The position numbers and the translations under genes were made by a program. Under the pieces are notes generated by a model that was not told the origin of the DNA, searched no databases, and worked only from the letters and a program-made list of their open reading frames with translations. This document shows, in pieces, positions 10,345 to 19,775 of a stretch of 48,683 bases of DNA (positions are counted from its first letter, which is position 1; each line of letters opens with the position of its first letter). Origin of the DNA: Hypsibius dujardini (taxonomy: Eukaryota; Tardigrada; Eutardigrada; Parachela; Hypsibiidae); NCBI GenBank assembly GCA_001579985.1, contig LRSR01004756.1, forward strand, positions 1-48,683, read 5' to 3'.

Positions 10345-11111
10345 AATCGTGCAAAATACGGGCAAAACGTTCAAAACGAAGTTATTAAAATCCTATATAA
10401 TTGGCTTTGAAGATAATAATTTCTATTAACTTTAGTAATCGTGAGTTGAGTACACAAAGTTTTGTTGAAAACGTTGCTAGTTTTCATTTTGAATTTCATA
10501 TTGCGTTGTGTCACGGGTAGTTATCTGTTACTTGTGTACTGCCCGCGCACGGTCAGTGGTCTCTTTGTTTGTGTCCGTTCGCATCTCTTTATGCTGCTAC
10601 TTATGTTCCTTTGCATAGTTGCGTTGACCAGAATTCGTGTTTATATCGTCTGAAACTCCAAGACGAAAATCAGTCTTTGAGAGCTGTTTTGTTCTCTCCG
10701 TTTCTATTAAATGCTCCCCAACATGTGGAAATTCCCTAATTGTGACAGCTGTATAACTGTGTCTGGCTATTTTAATCAAAATTGTGTTGTAATAATTGTC
10801 ACAAACTATTTGTATTTGTATTTATTCGAAAGCAGGCAAACCCGTTTTTGAGGAATAGTTAAGTCTGGTTGCAGGCAGGCGCTCTTCACAAAAACGTAAA
10901 GATCTTCTCTTTGAAAATGGCCAGGGATTTACAATTCCACAGATCAGCTAAGGAAAGATCACTATATAGATTTTGTAGACGCACAAAAAAACAAACTGTC
11001 TCCTTTCCCACGTTTGCACTCGGCCTGGATTCGATTGTGGCAGGTGACCGGTTCGTCGATTTCTTTCCACCGCATCGAAGACGATGACTTTATCTTGCAA
11101 ATGATTGTACT
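10345..11111. other. No recognisable gene
   Basis: AT-rich sequence with short frames only. I see no domain, splice series or repeat boundary. Confidence 0.4.
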
Positions 11112-11115
11112 GATC

Positions 11116-11384
11116 TGTTGGACACGCCCAACAAGTCCCCATATCCAATCATGATAGTTCTTTAACTCACGAGTATCATACTAGTTTGTAACTCTGTCCA
11201 CTCTATTAACCCTATTCTGANTTCATTTCTATAGTTAAAACTTTACTATATAATAATGTGTTTTATTATTTCTACAGTCAGTTCTACTTCTTCTTTCCTT
11301 TCTTCCAGTTTATTTCTCTAACGGTCTTTACTATCAGTCTAATAAACTTGTTAACTATCCAACTGACGGTTGGTAGACCTAACA
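11116..11384 (+). mobile_element. Solo LTR, copy 1, with 4-bp target duplication
   Basis: Starts TGTTGGACACGCCCAACAAG and ends GGTAGACCTAACA, so it has TG...CA ends. It contains AATAAA near the 3' end (AGTCTAATAAACTTG), typical of an LTR polyadenylation signal. It is flanked by GATC on both sides (11112-11115 and 11385-11388). Related copies lie at 18942-19261, 30457-32099 and 39328-39628. About 50 bp present in the other copies is missing at the single N at 11221. Confidence 0.85.
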
Positions 11385-11453
11385 GATCCTTCTGGATCCA
11401 CTGGCCGAATCACTTGCTTTTTAATAATTAGCAAAAACGGAATGGGGCGCCAT

Positions 11454-12235
11454 AGCTACAGTCAGCCCAAGAAAAACTCCGCTTGCACAACAGACGTTTT
11501 GCGCATAGAGTGCGATATGGTGCGACAAGTGTGTCAGTAGAATGTCTATGATATTAAGAGATGCAGGTAATTGAACGGAGTGGCCCACCAAAACTTGACT
11601 TATCTCGTGATCTCGAAAAACAAATAGCAGTTTACCTGTGTATAGGACTGCAACGACTGATAACTTAATCGCAGGGAAACAGCCGAAAGTAACCCAATTC
11701 GAGTTTTTATCAGCTGTTTTTGCAACTTTTCATGACTGCTGTTTTCTGTTGCTGCTATTGCTCTTGATTGGCTGATTTAGTAAAACTTGATTTGAATATG
11801 GTCAAAGGAAAGCGAATTTCTCCTGCAAGTAGCAATGGCATTTCACACTTTGCGGCAGAAATTTATGCAGAATTCTGGATTTCGATCAGGGTGCTGAAGT
11901 TTAACGTTTTAAATTCTAATTATTAACTCTGTTTTCTCAAAATGTCTGTGATGTTTCAATTTCCCGATTCCGAAGTTGTTTTTTTCTCATGATTTGAATT
12001 GTTCAAATTTTTATTCCTGATATTTTACTTTTTTATTGCTTGCTTGCTCGCGTTTGATTCGAAATACAATGTATAATTATGCGTTACGTGTGCACTGCAT
12101 GTTCTGATTGGTCGTCAGAAACGGTGCAGTTTTTAGGGCGGAGTTTTCAGCCAGTTTGAACAGCAAAAGTCACGTGACCGGAGTCACGTCACGTCCGTCA
12201 CGTGAGCGGAATTTTTCTTGGGGCTGACTGTAGCT
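11454..12235 (+). mobile_element. MITE family 2, copy A
   Basis: Terminal inverted repeats: left AGCTACAGTCAGCCCAAGAA, right TTCTTGGGGCTGACTGTAGCT, about 20 bp with one indel. The internal sequence matches 16857-17303, with shared blocks such as AGTGGCCCACCAAAA, ATCTCGAAAAACAAATAGCA and TACCTGTGTATAGGACTGCAA. Near the right end CACGTGACC and repeated GTCACGT words form CACGTG palindromes. No transposase ORF. Confidence 0.85.
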
Positions 12236-13953
12236 CATATCGCTGGCTTTCGCTAAATTTCCAGTTTCACTCCACTCTGGTGAACGAAACTTTAGTATTA
12301 CCGTATAATAAAAACAGATAACGAATATGAATATTAATAATAGGGCATCATATAAATATGAATATTCCATGAATCGCTTCCAAATCGAATTTTGGATAGG
12401 CTAGATTCAAAATATTGTATCAAAGGTAAAGGCATTGTAGCGCCAGCTTCATAAAGGTGGGACAAAACTCCCCGAAGCGGACAAGTCTCGAAATTGCTAC
12501 TTGCTAAAGAATTCATTGACTTAGCATCAGAAAAAAAAAATTGAAAATTGAAAAAATATTTCTCCCGTCCCTTCCCGTTTCGCTTGCGGTTATCGCAGTT
12601 TTCCTTTCATCTTTTTGTATTTTGTTGCGTGGATTTCCTGTACGCACGGGGACAAGAAATTTGCCACACGCAAATTGATCCCACACTGGCTATTTGCTCA
12701 TTTGATGATACATCAGCGCAAAATGTGTCGTTTGGTGAATCCAGCTGGGTTGGACCACAATTTTTGTCACTTCCAGTAACGGACATTTAGTCCATCCCTT
12801 TTCAAACTGATGGCTATAGCGGTATCACATTTGTGTTACATGAGAAAATCAGGGGAACTGCTGATCTCCTTTCTGCGGAGCGCCACACGTTTCCTGTACA
12901 CACATGGCCACAATTTTGGCTGGCAGAGTACGAGCCATCAGGGTGGTCTGAGTTTAAGCCAATCTTGGCTAGAACTTGCCACTGCTTTCTCCTGAATCTT
13001 TGATTTAGTGCCCCGCCCAGAGGAAAAATTAGAGTGAGCAAGCTGCTCTACATTACGCCAAAATAAACAAGTTCAATCAATCGATAAATTGAGTAAAAGG
13101 CTGCATGGTCAGCTGTGATCAAGGGCGCGTGCGCGCGGTGACTTAATTCGGCTCGAACTCGGACCACCCTTTTTGGCTTAAATTCTGCCACCAAAATTGT
13201 GGCCACGTGTGTATGTACAAGTGTGGGGTGAGTATCGCTCCAAAAACCTCTGAATTGAGTGCCACACCTTGAGTAAGAGTTGAGTTGAATACCGTATTTT
13301 ACCAAGGTTTCCGAGCAATTCTTGAGTATCAATTAACCTCAATTTTGTATAACTCGAGCACAATTTTAAAGCCCTGAAGTTTTTAGAGCGAATTTTCAGC
13401 TTCATTCGTTCAGTTTTGTGCCAGCAAGCAGTATGTGCCAAAAAGTGCTTAATCACTAGAGAAAGGGACTACTTTCGGTAACTCGGAAATACTCAGCGTT
13501 GAGTTGAGTCTCGACAGTCAAATATTTGAGTATATGAGTTGACAGAAAAACGGTACTGGGGAATGTACCAACATACATCTTTAACTGACGCGAGTACCAT
13601 ATGCAATGGCGGAACTGTTGATGGTAATCTCTGTTGACGAACGATAACGTCGGCATATATCTCCCCTGCTGAATACAAACTACGCTGTTTATAAGCGCCA
13701 CAAAATTAGCCTGACTTCGCTTTCCCTCCCCCCCTCCTCTCTCTCTCTCTCCCTGTGTGTAAAAGTTCGCTCCCAAAAATAAACTCCGAGAAGGCCTCGA
13801 AAATGTTTTTCGGACGAAAACTCCATTTGCGTCAGTACGTTGGCCAATTTTATCATTAAATTGCTAAACAGGTTCGAATTATTCGGCAAAATGTAGTTTA
13901 ATCACATGCGAAGGACCAGGTCAATGCCGTGAAGGATTATTTGCGAGCAATTT
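12236..13953. other. Intergenic, with weak inverted repeats
   Basis: A motif CCTGTACACACATGGCCACAATTTTGG near 12893-12920 recurs inverted near 13185-13215, suggesting an old fold-back element. A CT-rich tract sits at about 13726-13752. Minus-strand ATTAAA at about 13897-13902 could be the polyadenylation signal of the HSD17B10-type gene. No gene recognised. Confidence 0.4.
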
Positions 13954-16019
13954 TCAGCTAATTCTGACTGCACCATCCAGACGAATAACCTCTCCATTAA
14001 TGGCATGATTTTCGACGATTGAGTGAACTAACATTGCGAATTCTTGTGGTTTGAGCCACCGTTTGGGAAAGACTGAAAGGTGATCGAGTCGGGAGTTGTA
14101 GAAAGTCTTCGATGCTACCGGCAGATTGGAGATCATGGGTGTGTCAAAGAAACCTGTAAATAATGCAAACCACACGCACGACATGCAGGACTTAAATTTC
14201 AAATCCCAAAAAACAAATAACAACACTCGACACTCGACTAAAAGGTCTAAAGCTAAAGCTTTTTCATTTTTCCGTATTTTTTATTTGATTAAGCAAACTA
14301 AATTAAGACCCCTAAGTTACCCAATATTTAGCTGGCAATCTAACTTTAGTTAAACTAAACTAACAATCAGTGTGCAGATTTTGTGAAAATCGACAGTAGT
14401 TTCCGAATTTTCATCAAAGAATAATTTTGTTACTTCAGCAATCTTGTATGTTTAATTTTTTTGGCCGTTTGTTCTTACCTGGAGCAATTGCAATCACGCG
14501 GATTCCCAGCGGACCGAACTCCCTCGCAAGGGGGAGCGTCATGCCCGCCACCGCCGCCTTGCTGGCAGCATAAGCGGCGAACCCTCCAATTGCTTCCAGA
14601 CCGAGAACGCTTGAGGTATTGATGATCACTCCCCGTTGACCGTCCGCATCGGGCTCCTGCTTGGCCATAATCGGCACCATTAGTCGGATCACGTTGAAGG
14701 TCCCCACTGTGTTAATCTGCAAACAACCAAACCTTAAGTCCCAGTCTCGGTCAAAATGCGATCGAGCAAAATACGCTACTTGGATAATTTTGGTGAACAA
14801 ATCAAGGTCGTGAGGTTTTGAGGTCTTGAAGTCGAACGTGGCGCCTTGTGTAGCGATTCCGGCGCAGTTAACCAGGACGTCTAGACGGCCATATTTGCTG
14901 GAGATGTGGTCGGCAACGCTTTGAACGTCTTTCTCACTCGAGACCTGGAAAACGAATTGTAAAAGTTAAACTCAGAAAGATTTCAGTAAATATGAAAAGC
15001 AAGCAAATAAAAACGGGCACCTAACGAATATTTTTCGTTTGGCCCGTACAACTTTTTGTCCACAATTTTGTTTTGTTAGGAATCGGTCCTTATTTGCTTG
15101 CCTCTCACTTACAGTTTTTGATACATTTCAATTTTAAATTTAGTTCGGAATCGATTGGCGCCACGTTAGCCGGCAAAGCAAATTGAATCTGCCAGGGTGT
15201 TTTGAGTTCTCTCGAACCGAACGAATGGAAGAAACAAAATGAATTTTAAAAATTATCAAATTGCAGTCTCTACTCACTCGAGAAAGTCTCACGACGAATC
15301 GATCTTGAAATCTCCTTTTCTTCCCTTGTAAATTTCGGTATCCGAGTATTATTCAATAAAACAAAGTGAAAAGAAAAAATATCGTCAGACTCACGTCTCC
15401 AGCAAAGGCTTCGACATTGGCATAATCTCCTTCGCCGGATGTCACGCCCTCCAGCTTCGTGTCTAAAATAACCACTCTGGCGCCTCTTCCCGCGTAGTGG
15501 TCCACACACGCCTTTCCCAAACCAGAAGCTCCTCCAGTTATCAGCACAATTCTGGACGCAAGCAATAATACACAGAATATCAACTCAAAAATACTAATTT
15601 ACAAATGATCCACAAACAGACAAACACACAGAAAAACACACAGACAAACACAAATGATCCACAAACAGACAAACACACAGACAAACAGACAAACACACAG
15701 ACAAACACACAGACAAACAGACAAACAGACAGACACACAGACAAACACAAATGATCCACAAACAGACAAACACACAGACAAACACACAGACACACAGACA
15801 AACACACAGACAAACAGACAAACACAAATGATCCACAAACAGACAAACACACAGACAAACACACAGACACACAGACAAACACACAGACACATAGACAAAC
15901 ACAAATGATCCACAAACAGGCACGCCAAGAGGAACTAAAGTTTCAGTTATGGAGATGGCTGAAAAATTTCATACTTACAGGCTCGAAGACTCGGATTGTG
16001 CGGATGTCTGTTCCGCCAT
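13954..16019 (-). CDS. HSD17B10: 3-hydroxyacyl-CoA dehydrogenase type 2 (17-beta-HSD10)
   Basis: Five exons: 16019-15979, 15551-15395, 14944-14780, 14716-14479 and 14153-13954, total 801 nt, 266 residues, against about 260 for the family. All junctions are GT-AG and in frame. It is a classical short-chain dehydrogenase: the NAD-binding TGGASGLG is in exon 2, NCAG in exon 3, GTFNVIRL and the active-site Ser (INTSS) plus YAASK in exon 4, then the characteristic C-terminus [14 protein letters not shown] in exon 5. In the family this mitochondrial enzyme oxidises 3-hydroxyacyl-CoA in isoleucine and fatty-acid breakdown and acts on steroids; in vertebrates it is also a subunit of mitochondrial RNase P. 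The short exon 1 ([14 protein letters not shown]) takes the place of the usual N-terminus. Intron 1 holds a minisatellite, and a dead copy of exon 5 lies about 3.8 kb away. Confidence 0.94.
15597..15917. repeat. (ACACAGACAA)-type minisatellite in HSD17B10 intron 1
   Basis: About 320 bp of ACAGACAAAC words in a higher-order pattern: the phrase AATGATCCACAAACAGACAA recurs at roughly 15604, 15653, 15750, 15827 and 15904. Long open frames on both strands (SVCLSVCL..., TQTNRQTH...) are by-products of the repeat and not genes. Confidence 0.95.
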
Positions 16020-16856
16020 TTCACTTAGCCTTCCCTTCTTGAATTGAATGAGGAATTTCACCGATTTGCAAAATAATTGCAGCTGAATTATTGGGAAATA
16101 CAAAGACTTAAAAACTCTGGTTAGAATAAATCACAGAAAATTTGTAGCAGGCGAGAGCAAGACTTGTTTTATATATTCACTCTGAAGTTAAACCGATTGC
16201 AACCGTCGTTAATAACTGAGTGGTCTTGATCGTCGCTTCGTATCTGACATTTGTGCATTTATTCAAAATGTAGTTCAGATAAGATTTGCAAAAATAAGAA
16301 TACAATATTTAAGATAAGATTGGTGGCGCTTGAGGTGTCGTTGAGCGGTCATAACGGACATGCAGTAAGGCTATTCAAAGTTCGCTTATTTGCAGCGTTT
16401 ATTTTGCTATTTCAAACTCGCTAATTTCCATTTGAAGTCAAATCTAAATTAAATCTTTCGTTAGCTGCTTCATCATTTTTTTACGGTTTTCATTTATATT
16501 AACTAAAAATCCGCACCGTATGCTGGACCCAAGCTGATTTTATATTAAAATAAAGAATCTTTCATTTTCAAATAAGAGCATTACGTTTTCTTTTTTTTAT
16601 CAAAAATTAAACTAATTTTAACGTATATTTCAAATATCAACTTTTTTGCTTGCGTGCCTCATGCTTATGACTTTATAGACTTTATAGTCAATAAAAGTCA
16701 AAGAAACTGTAAATTTTATTTTGAATGCCGTACATTTGCGAAGACGCATCAAACCCGGTACAGCAGATACCATCATGAATTTAATGAATTCGACGAAGTG
16801 AAGTTCAGCGCGTGTACTGTAGGTAACACAAGTTAAGCCCGGAAATATTGTAATTA

Positions 16857-17303
16857 TAACAGTCAGCCCCAAGAAGAACTCTGCTTGCACAACACAGGCT
16901 GTCTGCGCATAGAGAGAGATGAGGTGCGACAGGTGTAGCAATAAAATATCTTCGATATCAAGAGACGCAAGTAATTGAACCAAGTGGCCCACCAAAAATT
17001 GGCTTATCTCGCGATCTCGAAAAACAAATAGCAATTTACCTGTGTATAGGACTGCAACAATTGATGACTTAACCGCAGGGAAACAGCGCAAAGTAGCCGA
17101 ATTCGAAATCTTATTAGCTGTTTCTGCAGCTTTTCATGACTGTGCTTTTTTTTGCTGTTGCAATTGATTGGCTTGATTTAGTAAAAGTTGTTCGTAAATT
17201 ATCCTGATTTGTTGTCAGAAACGGTGCAATTTAGGGCGCAGTTTTCGGTCTGTTTTAACAGCAAAAGTCACGTGAGCATAGTTCTTCCTGGGACTGATTG
17301 TAG
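16857..17303 (+). mobile_element. MITE family 2, copy B (internally shortened)
   Basis: Left end ACAGTCAGCCCCAAGAAGAA, right end TTCTTCCTGGGACTGATTGTAG. It is collinear with 11454-12235 but about 330 bp shorter, missing the middle-right part. It again holds a CACGTGAGC block next to the right end. Confidence 0.85.
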
Positions 17304-17898
17304 ATCCTGCGCTTTAAAATAATTGCAGCCTCATCGATCTACGTACAGTCAAAAGTGCACAGCACCATGAAATTATATTCGTACAGCGAGCAAAAGTCTG
17401 CCGAACAAGCGAGCTATTAGTTATTTTCAGCCATTTGAGACTTTTCCTTTTTTCCGTTATTGTCTCCTTAGTCAAACTGGAAGCTTATTTAACCTGTCGA
17501 TTATAGTAAATCATGGAACGGGAATGCTTTCTATTATACGGGAGTGTAGTATGCCTATTCGGGACAGCCATTGCCGCCTTTGGATAATACAAGATGGTCT
17601 GTCCTACATCGAGTAAGAGTGGCTCACTTCCTGCCGTTAACTTATTCATTTTTTTTCTCTAGTTTACTCCCTAAGAAACCATAAGTTATCAAGACCCTCA
17701 AAACCGAAATTTCAGTACGCAATAACTCGGCTATGACTCTACTCAGCACAAAAAGAACGTTTAACACGTTTGTAGTCGGTAAAATTGGCAAATTTCGCTT
17801 TGCTTTTGAACGTAATGGACAGCCTGATGAATTTTTTACGGTCACTGCTAGGCGCGCGTACTGGGCTTTTTCATCACCATGGCATCGGCCATTTGATC

Positions 17899-17948
17899 AA
17901 AACCCATCAAAACCCGTCAAAACCCATCAAAACCCATCAAAGCCCATT
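17899..17948 (-). repeat. Interstitial telomere-like repeat, (GATGGGTTTT)5
   Basis: Five tandem 10-mers AAAACCCATC (two units with single changes, AAAACCCGTC and AAAGCCCATT), i.e. GATGGGTTTT on the minus strand. I recall this unit as the proposed telomeric repeat of Hypsibius. Here it is internal, 290 bp from an orphan pseudokinase exon. Confidence 0.8.
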
Positions 17949-18227
17949 ACTAACCGACTAGCTCTAGCCCTGCTTGTTCGATTGGTAACTAAACGACTAG
18001 CCCTGCCTGTACGCGCGCGCAGCCACTACGATGAATTTTTCACACCTCAGGGTGGAAGTAGCACGTAAGTAGGTACGATACGTTCGTTCCCCTTTGTAAG
18101 TAAAGAACTTGTTACTTCTTCTTTTGTTTGCGAAGAAAAGAAACGAACTCTAGAAACATATTACTGGTAAGCTTACTTTTTTGAATCAAGCGGAAGATTC
18201 AAAGTTTACTTGATTCTTCCGGGAATA

Positions 18228-18233
18228 TTTATT
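18228..18233 (-). terminator. Polyadenylation signal AATAAA
   Basis: AATAAA on the minus strand, 7-12 nt beyond the stop codon of the pseudokinase exon that ends at 18241. Confidence 0.5.
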
Positions 18234-18240
18234 GCAAAAA

Positions 18241-18875
18241 TCATTTCCAGTGATTCATATCGGAGAGACACTTCTTGATATCCGAAGCCCTAACACTAAC
18301 GCTGCGGTCTCGCTCAAAACATTTCCGCAAAACAACTTGGCAGATGGAAATAGTATTTGGTATATCAGGCCGTGAGCCTTCGGTCATTCTTGAAATATAC
18401 GAGGATAAATCGGTTCGTCCATCATTCGTAAATATGTCTCCGTTCTTTCCAATGTATCGCAGATTATTATGTGTGACCATGTCTAGAATTACGCAGCCCA
18501 AACTCCAGCAGTCTCCTCTAGCATCGAATAGATCGCTCTTCCAATCGTCAACAATTGGGGTAATTGCTCCTCTGCTGAGCACATCCGGATGTGTATATGA
18601 GAGGTCACCTCCCATGACATCCAAAAAGCTGGCATCGTTTTGCAATAAATGCAACGGACCCAACAAGTCAGTTATTTTCAAACCATGGCTGAATGTTACT
18701 GCTATCGAAGAGGTTCGCAGTCTTCCTAAGTAGAACGGCTTTGGCTGATGATGCAAAAAGTCCAGAGCGTCACACAATTGTGCACTAAATATCCGAATTT
18801 CAGACCAGTTCAAAGTGCTCGCAGACGTGAAAACTCCATCAGTAGCAATATACGTATGAAGATCTAACCATTCAC
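18241..18875 (-). pseudogene. Orphan pseudokinase C-lobe exon
   Basis: A terminal exon of 211 codons including the stop, entered through a good acceptor (TTGATTTCAG at 18885-18876) in the same phase as the hinge introns of the other kinases in this window. It contains C-lobe landmarks: SAQLCDALDFLHH (helix E), GDCWSLGCVILDM (helix F, usually D-x-W-S-L-G) and RKCFERDRSVSVRA (helix I, the usual R-P being lost). The catalytic loop is destroyed (PFYLGRLRTSSI, so no HRD Asp, Lys or Asn) and DFG is DLL. The N-lobe exon that should precede it is not in the 400 bp upstream, which are a solo LTR and a MITE. It could be the 3' part of a longer gene joined to the kinase at 19688-23482, or a fragment. 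Calling it a pseudogene is an inference. Confidence 0.6.
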
Positions 18876-18941
18876 CTGAAATCAAGAAGTACATAAACGC
18901 GTTACAGTAATTACAAAATAATCCCAGGCATACATGTCCTC

Positions 18942-19261
18942 TGTTAGGTCTACCAACCGGGGGTTGGATAGTTAACAAGTTTATTAGACTGAATGTGGTG
19001 ATCGGTAGAGAAGTAAACTGGAAGAAAGGAAAGAGGAAATACAACTGCCTCTTATAACTAGTAAAACATCTGATTATATAGTAAAGTGTTAACTATAGAA
19101 TTGATAGTAAATAGCACACACATCAGAATTACATACAAGTAATTAGCTGTGGCAGCAGAATAGGGTTAATAGGGTAGATAAAGTTACTAAGTAAGCAAGG
19201 TATTAAAGAGTCAAATAGCTGTGATGATTGGGTATGAGGACTTGTTGGGCGTGGTCCAACA
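18942..19261 (-). mobile_element. Solo LTR, copy 2, with 4-bp target duplication
   Basis: Read on the minus strand it starts TGTTGGACCACGCCCAACAAG and ends GGTAGACCTAACA, 320 bp. It is flanked by CCTC at 18938-18941 and 19262-19265. It carries the complete internal block GCTGCCACAGCTAATTAC that is missing from copy 1. Confidence 0.85.
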
Positions 19262-19266
19262 CCTCA

Positions 19267-19775
19267 CCCTAGTACACAGCTAGTGTACGAAAAGTGTTTT
19301 TTCCGTACACATAAAAGATGAATAGTCTCCTTAAATTTGTACGTAAAAATGGCGACTTATGTCTCACACATTATGTACGGCCACCATAAAACGTACGCTG
19401 TACTAAGGAAATAACTAAATCATATTATGCACGATTCCATTTACTTTTATCCGAGTCTACAGTTCTCAGGCTACAAAGTCGATTAAATTCATCTAATTAA
19501 GCTTAAATCAACTAAATTTTTCGATTCTTGATCAAAAGATACGCGCCTCTAAGGACTTTTATTCTGTCATTTATTTTTGAAAACTTACGGTCTGCTCGCG
19601 TTTCGAATAAAAATGAATAAAGTGTATAAATTTTGAAAGCTCACACATATTGCTTCACATAAGTTAAGACTAATAAAAAGGGTGGTGTCACTCTGTGCAG
19701 AATGGCGTATAATTTGTGTGAAAAATTGACTTTTCGTATGACCTATCGTACTTCATTTTTTCATGTGTACTAGAG
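19267..19775 (+). mobile_element. MITE family 1, copy B, overlapping a kinase reading frame
   Basis: Left end CCCTAGTACACAGC, right end TGTGTACTAGAG: inverted repeat C(C/T)CTAGTACACA. The body aligns with 5299-5924. Its right 88 bp supply the last codons and stop of the minus-strand kinase gene. Its left end begins 2 bp beyond the target duplication of the solo LTR at 18942-19261. Confidence 0.8.

Noticed and set aside
12548-12790. 80-codon plus frame with hydrophobic start
   Set aside because: No ATG start (opens at TTG), no homologous motif, in a region of repeats.
15580-15928. Several 84-111 codon open frames ([16 protein letters not shown])
   Set aside because: They arise from the intronic ACACAGACAA minisatellite, which lacks stops in several frames; they are not genes.
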